Shown piece by piece: positions 44,739-54,034 of a DNA stretch of 64,000 nt. This DNA is from Bacillota bacterium (GTDB lineage: Bacteria > Bacillota > Clostridia > Christensenellales > Aristaeellaceae): positions 62,001-126,000 of the forward strand of contig JAEZIN010000035.1 in NCBI GenBank assembly GCA_023436585.1, given 5' to 3'. Under the pieces are notes generated by a model. That model saw nothing but the letters and a program-made list of their open reading frames with translations, ran no database searches and was not told the DNA's origin. Each line of letters begins with the position of its first letter. Positions within the stretch are counted from its first letter, which is position 1. Made by a program: the position numbers and the translations under genes.

Positions 44739-44909
44739 ATGGAACGAAAACGTACCTTACCAGGCAAGGTGTGTTCTCGTTCCGTGATGGTACGTTCAGG
44801 AAGGTATTACATACGCATTGATTCTGGTGAATTGGTAAGCCGAGCGATTGAATCTGAGGTATCTCTGGAGGACGCAATCAGCTTGCTCGCAGGCTGGTTT
44901 TTGTTTTAA
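44739..44909 (+). CDS. Short frame, possibly a gene remnant
   Basis: MERKRTLPGKVCSRSVMVRS continues to SLEDAISLLAGWFLF and TAA, 56 residues, with coding-like composition but no ribosome site. Its end runs into the terminator of the second inter-cassette repeat, so it is probably a remnant of a further immunity or toxin gene. Confidence 0.25.
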   Translation: MERKRTLPGKVCSRSVMVRSGRYYIRIDSGELVSRAIESEVSLEDAISLLAGWFLF

Positions 44910-45015
44910 ACCTATATGGATATTGGAATTTTGCCATATGCGGTCCGAATCAAATGATTGTATAGCAGAGCAGGCGAACGCATCCATTCCAAATAGGCTG
45001 GATGGATAGGCCGGT
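44879..45015 (+). repeat. Inter-cassette repeat with terminator, copy B
   Basis: The stem CAGCTTGC/GCAGGCTG with TTTTTGTTTT begins it. The rest follows copy A at 43549 with scattered changes, and both copies have a TAG just before carrier homology starts. Confidence 0.75.
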
Positions 45016-45534
45016 CAGGGGCAAAGGCCGGCGGTTTTGCGGGACAAGCCCTTTGCATTGCAGGATGTGGCCCTCCCCGGTACGCTGAACCTGTCAAATG
45101 GCACACTGGAAACCATTAACGTCTTGAGGGCTGGGGAAAGCTTGCCGCCGATGGAATGGGCAGAGGGGGAGCAGGATCAGTCATCTGCACGGGATTATCA
45201 TGGAGAGTGGGCACAGCAAGGAAAAACGATCGAGGATGATGCCTATCAGCAGCTGATGCGGTTGTCCTTGGAAACTCAAATAAAGCTATCCAATAGCTTC
45301 AAAACGTTTGACGGCGAACCGGAATTGATATTTGAGACACTTACGGGTATGAAACAAATGATTCCGAATTTCCCAAGGCTGAATGAATCACAAACCCAGT
45401 TGCAACTTCACAGCGATTATCGAATGGATGACGCAGACTTTGGTATGACACGGGGGAGCCAGATTTTCCTGAACGGTTTTGCCTACAGGAATAAAGACAT
45501 GCTTGCTAAGGCATATGTTTACTGTTGTTTCTGA
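45010..45534 (+). CDS. Silent toxin cassette 5
   Basis: After TAG 45007 the frame reads AGQGQRPAVLRDKPFALQDV and carrier-like linker to EWAEGEQ. A new AT-rich domain of about 115 residues follows (ETQIKLSNSFKTFDGEPELI, then LQLHSDYRMDDADFGMTRGS). It ends abruptly at YVYCCF. An overlapping frame continues HMFTVVSEEDESIERDKK, which suggests a late frameshift. No immunity gene of its own is clear, unless it was lost in the 45535-45660 gap, which holds only a 12-bp inverted repeat (TTCAATAGAGCC). Toxin identity unknown. Confidence 0.55.
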   Translation, partial: AGQGQRPAVLRDKPFALQDVALPGTLNLSNGTLETINVLRAGESLPPMEWAEGEQDQSSARDYHGEWAQQGKTIEDDAYQQLMRLSLETQIKLSNSFKTFDGEPELIFETLTGMKQMIPNFPRLNESQTQLQLHSDYRMDDADFGMTRGSQIFLNGFAYRNKDMLAKAYVYCCF

Positions 45535-45666
45535 GGAAGATGAATCAATAGAAAGAGATAAAAAATAAAGCAGCTTTTTTATTCAATAGAGCCTCTGGTT
45601 AAAGCAAGCGGCTCTATTGAAATTGGCAGAGGCTGATTTGGCGTTTGAAGAAGGATATCATGCTAG

Positions 45667-45828
45667 TCGGGCGTGGTGGGCTCATTTACCGCACAGTATG
45701 TTGCGAACCAGTTGGGCGTGGATGTATTGGCACCAACGGATATCGTCTTTGTATACCCGGATGGTGAGATGAAAGTTGGAAAGTACAACACCGGAAATTG
45801 GGTAGTGTTTACCCGGAAGGAGATGTAA
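45667..45828 (+). pseudogene. Truncated toxin tail, second copy of the cassette 3 type
   Basis: SGVVGSFTAQYVANQLGVDV and VLAPTDIVFVYPDGEMKVGK match the tail at 42972. The codon matching Gln in SCQSG has become TAG (45664-45666), and everything upstream is unrelated. The ending NTGNWVVFTRKEM differs from the first copy. An immunity-type gene starts 1 base after the stop. Confidence 0.65.
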
Positions 45829-45829
45829 T

Positions 45830-46135
45830 ATGATATTTATAGGAGAAGTGCGTGAACTGGATAACGATAAAGACCTTCCTTCAATTCATGATCTTATAAA
45901 TAAACCTATTCCGGAAAAAGAAAAGGTTTTGCGGTACATGAAGAAATGCCGGGTCGATGCGGTGGCGCCTGCGAGACTGCGGGATGTTATACACCCAGAA
46001 AACAAGATTGCTGATCTTTTCTTGATGTCTGACGATACGTACGGCTGGCGATCGGATGTAATCTACTATGTGGAGAAGTACGATATGGCGCTGCCGGAAG
46101 AATTTGTACAGCATGTGTTAAGCCGAACGAAGTAG
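45830..46135 (+). CDS. Immunity-type protein, paralogue of 43211
   Basis: The 101-residue product shares most of its sequence with the protein at 43211 (KPIPEKEKVLRYMKKCRVDA; identical last 22 residues) but differs in the first 16. AAGGAG lies 8 bases upstream, inside the toxin tail. Retention of two intact paralogues beside two broken toxins is notable. Confidence 0.7.
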   Translation: MIFIGEVRELDNDKDLPSIHDLINKPIPEKEKVLRYMKKCRVDAVAPARLRDVIHPENKIADLFLMSDDTYGWRSDVIYYVEKYDMALPEEFVQHVLSRTK

Positions 46136-46246
46136 GGACTTATCATGTAAAGCTCATGGAAGCATGAATCATGTATCTTCAAGAGTCTTCCACTTTCTCC
46201 AAGAAGCGCATTCCGATTCCGGGGTGCGTTTTTTGCGGTTAAGGCG

Positions 46247-47050
46247 AAGGGGACAATCGGGGAATCCGGCCATGGCAATACGCAGGGAGTGGAAGGCGGA
46301 GCAGATTCAAATCTTCAAGGCGAGGGAGGGGAGTCGGCAGATTCCGCGTATGGCGGTACTTTGGAGACAGGCGTGAACCCAGGCATGCGGGAGGTCAGCA
46401 CGGCGGCTTTACAGGCGCCCGGCTATACCTATGCACCCGCCTATGCCGTTCCGGCTGTGATTGGCCCAAATGATCATGTGACGGTGGCAGGCCTCGAAAA
46501 CGTGGGAGACAATCCCACGGTCCGCCTGGCGGATGGCAGGTCGGTGCCTATGGGTCAGGTGACGTTCGGGAACTATGGAACCCAGGCCATCTATGAGACG
46601 GCAGGGGAGTTTGAACAAAGCGCCAACGCCAGCCGGTTCCTGCAGGTATATCAAAACAGCGGCATGGAAGCGGCGGACTTTTTGCAGCTGTACCTGAATG
46701 TGTATCGGGAGGAAATGCAAAATCAGGGTACCCTTGGGGATAGGACGCAAACAGGCCTGCCGGAATTCATGCCAACGGGCCTGCCGCTTAAGATGAACAG
46801 GGTGTTGGGTCAGGCGGGAGTACCCATTCAGGGGAATCAGGGAAATCACGCCGGGCAGGGGCAAAGGCCGGCAGTCCTTGGGGACAAGCCCTTTGCATTG
46901 CAGGATGTGGCTCTCCCCGGTACACTGAACCTGTAAAATGGCACGCTGGAAACCATCAATGCCCTCAGAGCCGGGGAAGGCCTGCCGCCGATGGAATGGG
47001 GGGAGGGGGAGCAGCAAAATATAGATGTTGCGCAAAGGGGTAAAACAAGA
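46247..47050 (+). pseudogene. Partial duplicate of the carrier gene with a nonsense codon
   Basis: About 800 bases repeat carrier bases 40298 to about 41060, with few differences. The frame gives GADSNLQGEGGESADSAYGG and the VRLADGRSVPMGQVTFGNYG module. At 46936 the codon TCA in LNLSNGTLE has become TAA, followed by more carrier-like linker (GTLETINALRAGEGLPPMEW). There is no N-terminal region or promoter. It offers a long recombination partner for the real carrier. Confidence 0.8.
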
Positions 47051-47168
47051 GGAAATGGAGCATGAGGCGGCTATGAAAGCACAAAGGCAAGCGCAGCAGG
47101 ATGCACTGGCCTTTGGCCTGCAGGATTTATTCTCTACGATTGTGACCGGCGGCCTAGCGCCAGATTAA
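47033..47168 (+). pseudogene. Alternative, non-toxin-like carrier 3' end
   Basis: In another frame after the duplicate, KQEEMEHEAAMKAQRQAQQD is followed by ALAFGLQDLFSTIVTGGLAP and D-TAA. It is a short helical ending without toxin features and without an immunity gene. It could be what the carrier looked like before it gained toxin tips. Confidence 0.4.
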
Positions 47169-47221
47169 TTGAAGAATAAACAAATAAGGCTGATGGCTTG
47201 CTCAAACAGTCAAATGAAAAG

Positions 47222-47254
47222 GAAGGGGAGAAACATGCGTCTCTCCTTCTTTTT
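47222..47254 (+). terminator. Terminator closing the toxin array
   Basis: GAAGGGGAGA and TCTCTCCTTC (one G-T pair) with an 8-base loop, then TTTTT. Confidence 0.8.
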
Positions 47255-47357
47255 ATGCAATGATTGTGAATTGCTGCATGAATGCTGGTTAGGAGAAATC
47301 AAAAAATAGTGTGCAAAATTTATGTCTGTCTTGCGTCTGGTTCAAGATCTTTATATA

Positions 47358-47690
47358 ATGCTATTGGTTCATTTTGTGTCCGTAAGCCTGTTCGGCGAAA
47401 AACCCGATGAGCTGGAGTATGTGTTTGTGTCACAAACCTATTCAACAGACGACGTTGGCAAAAATGCCGAGTCATAAGATCTGGAAAATCTGCTGGCAGG
47501 CAGCCTGTGCGCCGCTTATGCCTGGTTTTCAAAGGACCCACAGGAGGAGGATGCGGCGCAAAGCCTTATCACATTTGCAAAGGCATTCAAAGATTGCTAC
47601 CCGGATGGGAGCGATTCTCAAGAAACAACTTTTACGTGGAAAGGCCCTCAGGTACGGGTAAATCGTATGATCTTTCAACCCGTGTTATGT
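47358..47690 (+). pseudogene. Unrecognised gene remnant with an in-frame stop
   Basis: The frame reads SLFGEKPDELEYVFVSQTYS, TDDVGKNAES, TAA (47475-47477), then DLENLLAGSLCAAYAWFSKD and more to about 47690. Both halves have coding character and are in the same phase, so one nonsense change split a small gene. No start region with a ribosome site is seen. It runs in phase into the next gene, whose own start is at 47766. Confidence 0.5.
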
Positions 47691-47765
47691 GGGATGTCAT
47701 CCTCCTGCCGGATTTCTAAACATAACCTTCTATCTCCGGCAGTTCTTGAAAGAGAGGTTTATACC

Positions 47766-48971
47766 ATGCAAAGCACATATCCGATCCACCCAAACCGTAA
47801 ACAGGCAAGCCATTTAAGGCGCATCTTCTTCGGCGCCCTGCTTGTTTCCCTGCTGCTTTTGTTTGCCTGCGCTGCCGCGGCGGAAGAAAGCTCCTTGTAT
47901 CCACTTACATTTACCCAGGAAGAGTTCATTCTTTTTGACGGCTTCCACTTGGGTATGAGCGAGCAGGAGCTGACGGAAAAAATCCACTATGCGCTTGATC
48001 AGACCTCCTTGCATTCCGATGTCAGCAAAAAGCTGCGGTATATCTATCCTCCTATCGGCTCCATGGAGTCGGTTCAGGTGGATTTCAACTTTTATGAAGG
48101 TAAGCTCAATACCCTGTCCTTCATAAGAGAATACACAAGCGACGGCGCGGAGGAAATCCTTTTGCATTTTGCGCTGCTCAACGAAGCCTTCACCAAATTG
48201 TATGGTCCTCCATCGGTAGTGGAAACAAACGACTACAAGCTAAGCAAACAATATGGGAAAACCATTGCAGACACAAGAAAATACGACTATGTGTGGGATA
48301 CAAAGGATCAGTACAGGATCATCCACGATGCCATATCGAAAAACAGCAGTCTTACCGACAGTGTATTCGTTATGAATCTTAAAACGGATATCTTTCAGGA
48401 AGCGGACTTGGAAGAGCTTGCCGACCCAAATGGCTTGGGATACATGATCCCTAAGAGAGGCCAGCCTTTTTTGTACGGTATCAAATACGGCATGACGCCC
48501 GATGAGGTAAAGGCGCTGGAGCCAGGCATCCCTTTGGAGGGTCAAATCATGTCGTATGACGGCATGGTATACAGCCATCCTGGCCTTTTCGGGTTTGAGG
48601 ATTTGAAAATTGAATATGAATTCCCTTCAGGAACTAAGGGTACGCTGGGTTTTGTTTTCTACATATTCAGTATGGAGGATGCAGATAAAACCTTGGTGGA
48701 ATATGAAAGAATCAACCGCTATTTGCGCACCGCCTATGGCATTCCCCTGGGGGATTACATCGATTGGGAGGAAGAAGTAAAGGATTTCGACAGAAGCACC
48801 TTTTCCAAGAGGCTTCAAAACAATCAATTAAGCCTGTACTGGTTCAAGGATTCTTATGATCAAATCATTAACCATCGAATCAGTCAATCGGGTTGGGTTT
48901 TTGCGGAGGGTCCGATTCACTTTTTGGAGTTCACCAGGCTGGACCCGCTTTCAAAAGCACCTGAGCCGTAA
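47766..48971 (+). CDS. Secreted protein of unknown function with a repeated domain
   Basis: The 401-residue product starts at 47766 (GAGAGG 9 bases upstream) with a signal peptide (FFGALLVSLLLLFACAAAA). It contains two similar halves, each opening with a GMSEQEL/GMTPDEV helix (DGFHLGMSEQELTEKIHY, YGIKYGMTPDEVKALEPG) and continuing in beta strands. I do not recognise a named family. It is probably exported and free or lipid-free, as no lipobox is clear. Confidence 0.72.
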   Translation: MQSTYPIHPNRKQASHLRRIFFGALLVSLLLLFACAAAAEESSLYPLTFTQEEFILFDGFHLGMSEQELTEKIHYALDQTSLHSDVSKKLRYIYPPIGSMESVQVDFNFYEGKLNTLSFIREYTSDGAEEILLHFALLNEAFTKLYGPPSVVETNDYKLSKQYGKTIADTRKYDYVWDTKDQYRIIHDAISKNSSLTDSVFVMNLKTDIFQEADLEELADPNGLGYMIPKRGQPFLYGIKYGMTPDEVKALEPGIPLEGQIMSYDGMVYSHPGLFGFEDLKIEYEFPSGTKGTLGFVFYIFSMEDADKTLVEYERINRYLRTAYGIPLGDYIDWEEEVKDFDRSTFSKRLQNNQLSLYWFKDSYDQIINHRISQSGWVFAEGPIHFLEFTRLDPLSKAPEP

Positions 48972-49139
48972 GCTCCGGCTGAGGGAAATAACACACATTC
49001 CATAGAATGCAGCCCTTTCAAAAAGAAGAATAATGGCATATAATGGGTACAATGCGCGGGATTATGAACCGTTCTTGTATCCTTTTTTTGTTCTGGAAGG
49101 CGGCATTTTGGCGGCAGCCATCACAACGGGAGGGTCTGT

Positions 49140-50141
49140 ATGAGTGAACCGGTCATCAGCGCGGCCAGCGCCGCCGAACAAGTGAACCACCACGCCCCCT
49201 ACAAAAACGAAACGCGGAAGGTGCTCTACCAGGCGGGGGCGATCTTTAGGGCCCATTGGCTGCAATGCATCCTGTGGGCGGTTTTCTACATAGTGGCTAT
49301 TCAGGATTGGCTGCTGCTGGCCTATTATGCCTTCTATTTACCAGGTTGGCTTGTTGGCGTTTTGCAGTATGGAACGATGTTTGTAATGCCGCTGCTGTTA
49401 TATTGCCTGTATGGCTGGCTGCACCGGATAATCGCCGGGGATGGGCTGGCCATAAAAGGTCTTTTTGATCCCTTCCGGTGGGTTAAAAGCCAGTCCTTCG
49501 GCCGTTTTTTGGGCATCTGCCTTACTCTGTTTGCAGCCTTTTATGTCCGGGACATGCTGAAATACCAAATACCAAACCAAGTGATCGCCATATTTGAACC
49601 GCTTCATTTGATCACCTTCTTCACACCGGATCCATTTGCGCCAAAATATTGGTTGCAGATTCCCCTTTTGAATATCCCCATTCTCCTGCTGCTGCAGTGG
49701 GCGGTGGACTTTTATTGCATCCACGCGGTACAGGGCAAGGGCCGGGGAGTCAGGGGTGTCAAGCATACCGCCGGCATCTTCAAAAAGGTACTGCGGGTGG
49801 AGGCCCATCTGGCGCTGCGGTTTCTGTTGATCCCTTACGTTTTGTATTACTTAACCTTATCTCTTGCGATTCAACTGATTGGCGAAACTGCCTTCCTGCT
49901 GTATTATTTCCTGATGCAATACGCGTTCATGGGCTTTGGCCTTGTTTATTTCCCCATCTCCGCCATCGCCCGGTCCCTGATTTTGATGCGGCAGCCCAAC
50001 ATACAGTTGTCGTCCGCGGAGAATGTGGATTTCCCTGATATAGACGCAAGGTACGTACAAAAGCTGGAAGACGAGCGCCTTGCGGATGGGGGAGACGTCA
50101 CCCTCCCCGAAGAGGAGGAGCCTGACAGCAAGCCGGAATGA
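49140..50141 (+). CDS. Multi-span membrane protein, unknown
   Basis: The 333-residue protein has about six hydrophobic spans (for example LQCILWAVFYIVAIQDWLLL and YGTMFVMPLLLYCLYGWL). Its C-terminal tail is charged and acidic (DVTLPEEEEPDSKPE). A TATAAT at 49040-49045 with a weak -35 may be its promoter. It ends 20 bases before the next start, so the two may be cotranscribed. No function recognised. Confidence 0.75.
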   Translation: MSEPVISAASAAEQVNHHAPYKNETRKVLYQAGAIFRAHWLQCILWAVFYIVAIQDWLLLAYYAFYLPGWLVGVLQYGTMFVMPLLLYCLYGWLHRIIAGDGLAIKGLFDPFRWVKSQSFGRFLGICLTLFAAFYVRDMLKYQIPNQVIAIFEPLHLITFFTPDPFAPKYWLQIPLLNIPILLLLQWAVDFYCIHAVQGKGRGVRGVKHTAGIFKKVLRVEAHLALRFLLIPYVLYYLTLSLAIQLIGETAFLLYYFLMQYAFMGFGLVYFPISAIARSLILMRQPNIQLSSAENVDFPDIDARYVQKLEDERLADGGDVTLPEEEEPDSKPE

Positions 50142-50161
50142 AAGCCCCGGAGGGTGATCTC

Positions 50162-52654
50162 ATGAAAAAAGCCCCACGCATGGCCACGCTGTTTTTGTTG
50201 CTGGTGCTGGCCGTGCTGTTTGCCGCTGTCCCGGCCCTGGCCAACGGCGCCGGCGCCCGCCATATCGCCAAGGGGTATGATTTTGTCGCGGCGGTGATGC
50301 ACGACGGCACGGTCAAAGTGGCCGGGGACGATGTTTCCGGCCTGGAAAGCATATCCGCGTGGCGGGATGTTGTTGCCTTGGAAGCCGGGGACGGCTTTGT
50401 CCTGGGGCTTAAAAAGGACGGCACCGTGTACGCCGCGGGAGATAACACGTACGGTGCGTGCAATGTGGCGGACTGGAAGGACATCGTCATGGTGGCGGCG
50501 GATTACAGTGCTGGCTTTGGCCTGAATAGGGACGGTACAGTGCAGTATACGGGCGTCGGGTTCTCATGGGACGGCGAGGAGATCGCCGCATGGAAGGACA
50601 TCGTCTGGATAGATGTGTGCGACGGTTATGTCTACGCCATTGACCGGGACGGGAAGGGCTATGCGGCGGGGCTTGATGACATCGATATCCGGGATGCCGC
50701 GCAGATCGACGCGGCATTTGATGAAATGTATGTGCTCAAAAAGGACGGTTCCCTTGCGCGCGACGGCTACATAGGCGACCTGCCTGAGTTTTCAGACCCG
50801 GACCCGGTGGACGACCTGGGGCCTGTGATCGACATCGACTTAAGCGGCCCCTGGCCGGTGGGGCTTATGAAAGACGGCGATATCGTCGATGACAGAGATG
50901 CATCCTTTTACGACAGGTGGAATCATATCGCGGAGATACGCGACGGCTACGGCATCACGGCGGAGGGAAATGTGGTGTTCCCGGAGAACTGCGTTTTCCC
51001 CGACCAGGCATATGAGGAAATATGCTCCTGGAAGGTCATGGTGGATGAAAACAGGGCGGCGGAGCTTTCAGTTGACATCAAGGTCAAGGACGCGGAGCAA
51101 GTGCCCGATGTGCTTACTACAACAGGCGGCCTTCGTTTAAGGGGGCAGGCCATCCCTTTCCCGGACGACTTCACATACGAGGTGTACTCCGGGCCGGGGG
51201 AAAGCTATCTTCGCGGGGGAAACGGTAAGGCGCTTGTCTCCACCGGCGGGGAGATACATGTTTATGGTGTGGAAAACGGCTGGGCGCTGATCCGGTATGA
51301 CATCTCCGGCAGCCGCCAGCGGTATGGCTACATACCGGCTATCACGCTGCCTCACATGTATGCCGACAGCAAGCGCATAAAGCTCGTGAATTTTGAGGCG
51401 CTGGCAGAGGATGCGGTGATCCTGCGGAATACGTATATCACCGACGATCCCCATGGCTCCAAGGAGCAGCTATGCAAAGTACAGGCTGGCACGGTAGGCA
51501 TTTTGTACCTGGGCACGCTGAACGAAGATTGGGCGTATGTGCAGTTTGTGAACGGGGAGGGCGTTCCCTTGCGGGGCTTCATGCCCACTCACGATGTGCA
51601 GGCCAAGAAAAAAGAAGGGCTCATAACCGTAATGGTTCCGGAGTGGGCGGACAGCGTTTGGACAAACGCATCGCCGGTGCACTATTTTTACGGCACGCAG
51701 GAGGATTACTTCGTGGTGCCGGATAACGTGCAGGCGGTGTATCTTCCCGCAGCGCTTGCCAGCATGGAAAAGTTTCATGATCTTTGGATGCTCAAGAACT
51801 TAAGAGTCATGGTCGTTCCGCCTAATCATCCGCATTACAAAAGCGTGGATGGCGTGCTCTATGACAAGGATGTTACATTGCTTCTTTTCTATCCCGCCGG
51901 CCGGGAGGACGGCGAATACGCTTTCCCGGCTGGAACGGTTTCAGTGAACTATGACTGCGGATTTGAAAGCGCGAAAAACCTGGTATCCGTTGTGCTGCCG
52001 ACAAGCTTTCGGGATCAGGAAATGATTTCCACCCTGCCGAACCTGCAAAGGTATGTGGTGCGTGAAGGCAATCAAACCTTTAAGGCAATGGACGGCGTGC
52101 TGTTTACCCTGGATGGCACCGTGCTGGTTTCTTACCCTGCCGCAAGACCCGGGGATACCTACCGTGTTCCCGATGGGACGAAAATGATCGGCATGTCCGC
52201 CTTCCCGCAGAAGTGCCTTGTGAAGCATGTGGTCCTGCCTGAAGGGCTTGAAATCATTGAGATGGGCGCGTTTTCCGATTGCCTGGCGCTGGAAAGCGTT
52301 GTTTTCCCCAATACCCTGACTGATATTGAGGAAGGCGCATTTGGAGGCTGCGAAAACCTTACCGGCGTCACGCTGCCCGTCAGCCTTCGGTATATCGGGC
52401 ATATGGCCTTTGCCTGGTCGGGTTTGACGGGGGAATTGCATATTCCCGAGGGGGTGGATTTTATTAATACGATGGCGTTTTGGTCCACCACCGTCAGTGA
52501 TCTGTATCTGCCCGCCTCGCTCACCCAATGGGAGCTGGATACCTCGTACGGCTGGGAGGATGGATCGTCTGGCCCGACGGTGCACGCGCCCCGCGGAAGC
52601 TGGGCGGCGGAGTATGCCAGGGAGAATGGCTTCGAGGTTGTTGAGGAGCCGTAA
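50162..52654 (+). CDS. Secreted RCC1-like, SH3-like and BspA leucine-rich repeat protein
   Basis: Start 50162 follows GGAGGG; an in-frame ATG at 50138 lacks a ribosome site. The 830-residue product has a signal peptide (MATLFLLLVLAVLFAAVPAL). Next come five or six RCC1-type blades (GLKKDGTVYAAGDNTYGACN, then ADWKDIVMVAADYSAGFGLN) and SH3-like modules around residues 320-480. BspA-type repeats occupy 530-810 (LTDIEEGAFGGCENLTGVTL). Such proteins mediate surface binding. No anchor is visible. Confidence 0.83.
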   Translation: MKKAPRMATLFLLLVLAVLFAAVPALANGAGARHIAKGYDFVAAVMHDGTVKVAGDDVSGLESISAWRDVVALEAGDGFVLGLKKDGTVYAAGDNTYGACNVADWKDIVMVAADYSAGFGLNRDGTVQYTGVGFSWDGEEIAAWKDIVWIDVCDGYVYAIDRDGKGYAAGLDDIDIRDAAQIDAAFDEMYVLKKDGSLARDGYIGDLPEFSDPDPVDDLGPVIDIDLSGPWPVGLMKDGDIVDDRDASFYDRWNHIAEIRDGYGITAEGNVVFPENCVFPDQAYEEICSWKVMVDENRAAELSVDIKVKDAEQVPDVLTTTGGLRLRGQAIPFPDDFTYEVYSGPGESYLRGGNGKALVSTGGEIHVYGVENGWALIRYDISGSRQRYGYIPAITLPHMYADSKRIKLVNFEALAEDAVILRNTYITDDPHGSKEQLCKVQAGTVGILYLGTLNEDWAYVQFVNGEGVPLRGFMPTHDVQAKKKEGLITVMVPEWADSVWTNASPVHYFYGTQEDYFVVPDNVQAVYLPAALASMEKFHDLWMLKNLRVMVVPPNHPHYKSVDGVLYDKDVTLLLFYPAGREDGEYAFPAGTVSVNYDCGFESAKNLVSVVLPTSFRDQEMISTLPNLQRYVVREGNQTFKAMDGVLFTLDGTVLVSYPAARPGDTYRVPDGTKMIGMSAFPQKCLVKHVVLPEGLEIIEMGAFSDCLALESVVFPNTLTDIEEGAFGGCENLTGVTLPVSLRYIGHMAFAWSGLTGELHIPEGVDFINTMAFWSTTVSDLYLPASLTQWELDTSYGWEDGSSGPTVHAPRGSWAAEYARENGFEVVEEP

Positions 52655-52685
52655 GGGGATCAAACCATAGACGCTTACATTATTA

Positions 52686-52765
52686 TTAATTATGGGTTCC
52701 CGAAGGTTTCCAAAGGGCGACCGGAAAGCCCTTTGGTCGCCCCGCAGGCGAAATACTTCCGAATG
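52686..52765. repeat. Interspersed hairpin repeat, reverse orientation
   Basis: Reversed copy of the family at 9.3 kb: CCGAAGG, CCAAAGGGCGACCGG, AAAGCCCTTTGG and a degenerate end hairpin. It occupies the gap between two secreted-protein genes. Confidence 0.7.
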
Positions 52766-52820
52766 CGACGCGAAGTACATGAAATCTTGGAAATACGCAA
52801 CTGATTGAAGAGGATGACCA

Positions 52821-53795
52821 ATGAAAAGCCTGTATGCCCTTATAATGACAGCGTTGCTGCTGTTTACGCTTCCTGGCGCCGGCAGCCATGGGCTGCCCGC
52901 AGGCACCAGTTCCGACCTGGGACAAGCGCAACCGCTGAACACGGCTTCCGGCGGCACAGTCATCCACTTTCCTGATCCGAACTTTGAGGCGGCGGTGAGA
53001 GCGCTTATTGGAAAGCCGGAGGGGGATATCCTGGCAGGCGATGTGTCGGGTTTGAAAGAGCTTGACGTGTCCGACCTTGACATCGAAGACTTGACAGGCA
53101 TTGAATACTTTACCGCGCTGACAGAGCTTGACTGCGCATATAACATGCTGACGGCGCTGGACCTTAGCGGCAACGCCGCATTGCGTGTGCTCAGTTGCGA
53201 AGCCAATTTCCTGACCGAACTGGATTTCAGCCAAAATCCCCAGTTGACGGAGCTTTACTGCGGCTTGATGGGCCTGACAACGCTGAACGTGAACCAATGT
53301 CCTTTGCTGAAAGAACTTTACTGCGAAGAAGATAGCTTGATCACACTGGACGTGAGCCGGAATCCTGCGCTGGAAGTCCTAGCCCTCTACAGCAATGAAC
53401 TAACGGCGCTGGACGTGAGCCACAATCCCGCGCTTGAATATCTTAACTGTGAAATGAACCTGCTGACGGAGTTGGACGCGAGCCAGAATCCGGTACTGAA
53501 AAATCTGATATGCAGCGGAAATCAACTGACGGCGCTGGATGTGAGCCAAAGCTACGTTTTGGAGGAAATTACCTGCTTTGGGAATCAGCTAAAGACGCTG
53601 GACGTGAGTCATAATTCGGCGCTAATAGAGCTTTCCTGCGGGCAGAATTTGCTGACAATGCTGGACGTGCGCCAGAATCCCGCACTGAAAGACTTATCTT
53701 GCAGTTACAATCTTTTTCCCGACCGGTCCGCGATTATGGGGCTGGATGAGGAGAAACTGGAGCAGTTTGATTTCGATCCTCAAAATGACAAGTAG
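52821..53795 (+). CDS. Secreted leucine-rich repeat protein
   Basis: The 324-residue product has a signal peptide (LYALIMTALLLFTLPGAG). From residue 95 it has about ten 21-residue repeats of the form LTALDVSxNPxLxxLxC, an internalin-like pattern typical of surface proteins in gut Firmicutes. A short capping segment (DPNFEAAVRALIGKPEGDIL) precedes the repeats. No anchor motif is visible, so secretion or non-covalent attachment is likely. The gap 53796-54034 shows nothing clear. Confidence 0.85.
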   Translation: MKSLYALIMTALLLFTLPGAGSHGLPAGTSSDLGQAQPLNTASGGTVIHFPDPNFEAAVRALIGKPEGDILAGDVSGLKELDVSDLDIEDLTGIEYFTALTELDCAYNMLTALDLSGNAALRVLSCEANFLTELDFSQNPQLTELYCGLMGLTTLNVNQCPLLKELYCEEDSLITLDVSRNPALEVLALYSNELTALDVSHNPALEYLNCEMNLLTELDASQNPVLKNLICSGNQLTALDVSQSYVLEEITCFGNQLKTLDVSHNSALIELSCGQNLLTMLDVRQNPALKDLSCSYNLFPDRSAIMGLDEEKLEQFDFDPQNDK

Positions 53796-54034
53796 GGGCC
53801 AAGGGAAAGGGTCATTTGGTTCGACAGGAAACCAAGGGGCAAGCGCTAACCTAAGGAACCGTCTGTGTGGTTATGCGTGTACGTAGTTATTATGGCATAT
53901 CCAAATAACTTGGCTTTGTTTTCCTGCCCACGTTTGACCAAACAGTACCCAGCCTGTATAATGGAATGAGAAATCCCGGTAACGCCGACCATGCTTGCGC
54001 TTTTTTTGACTGCTTGAAAAGGACGGTACAAACG

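Noticed and set aside
51941..53206. Minus-strand frame of 421 codons
   Set aside because: It spans the ends of two clear plus-strand secreted-protein genes and an intergenic repeat, and has no domain.
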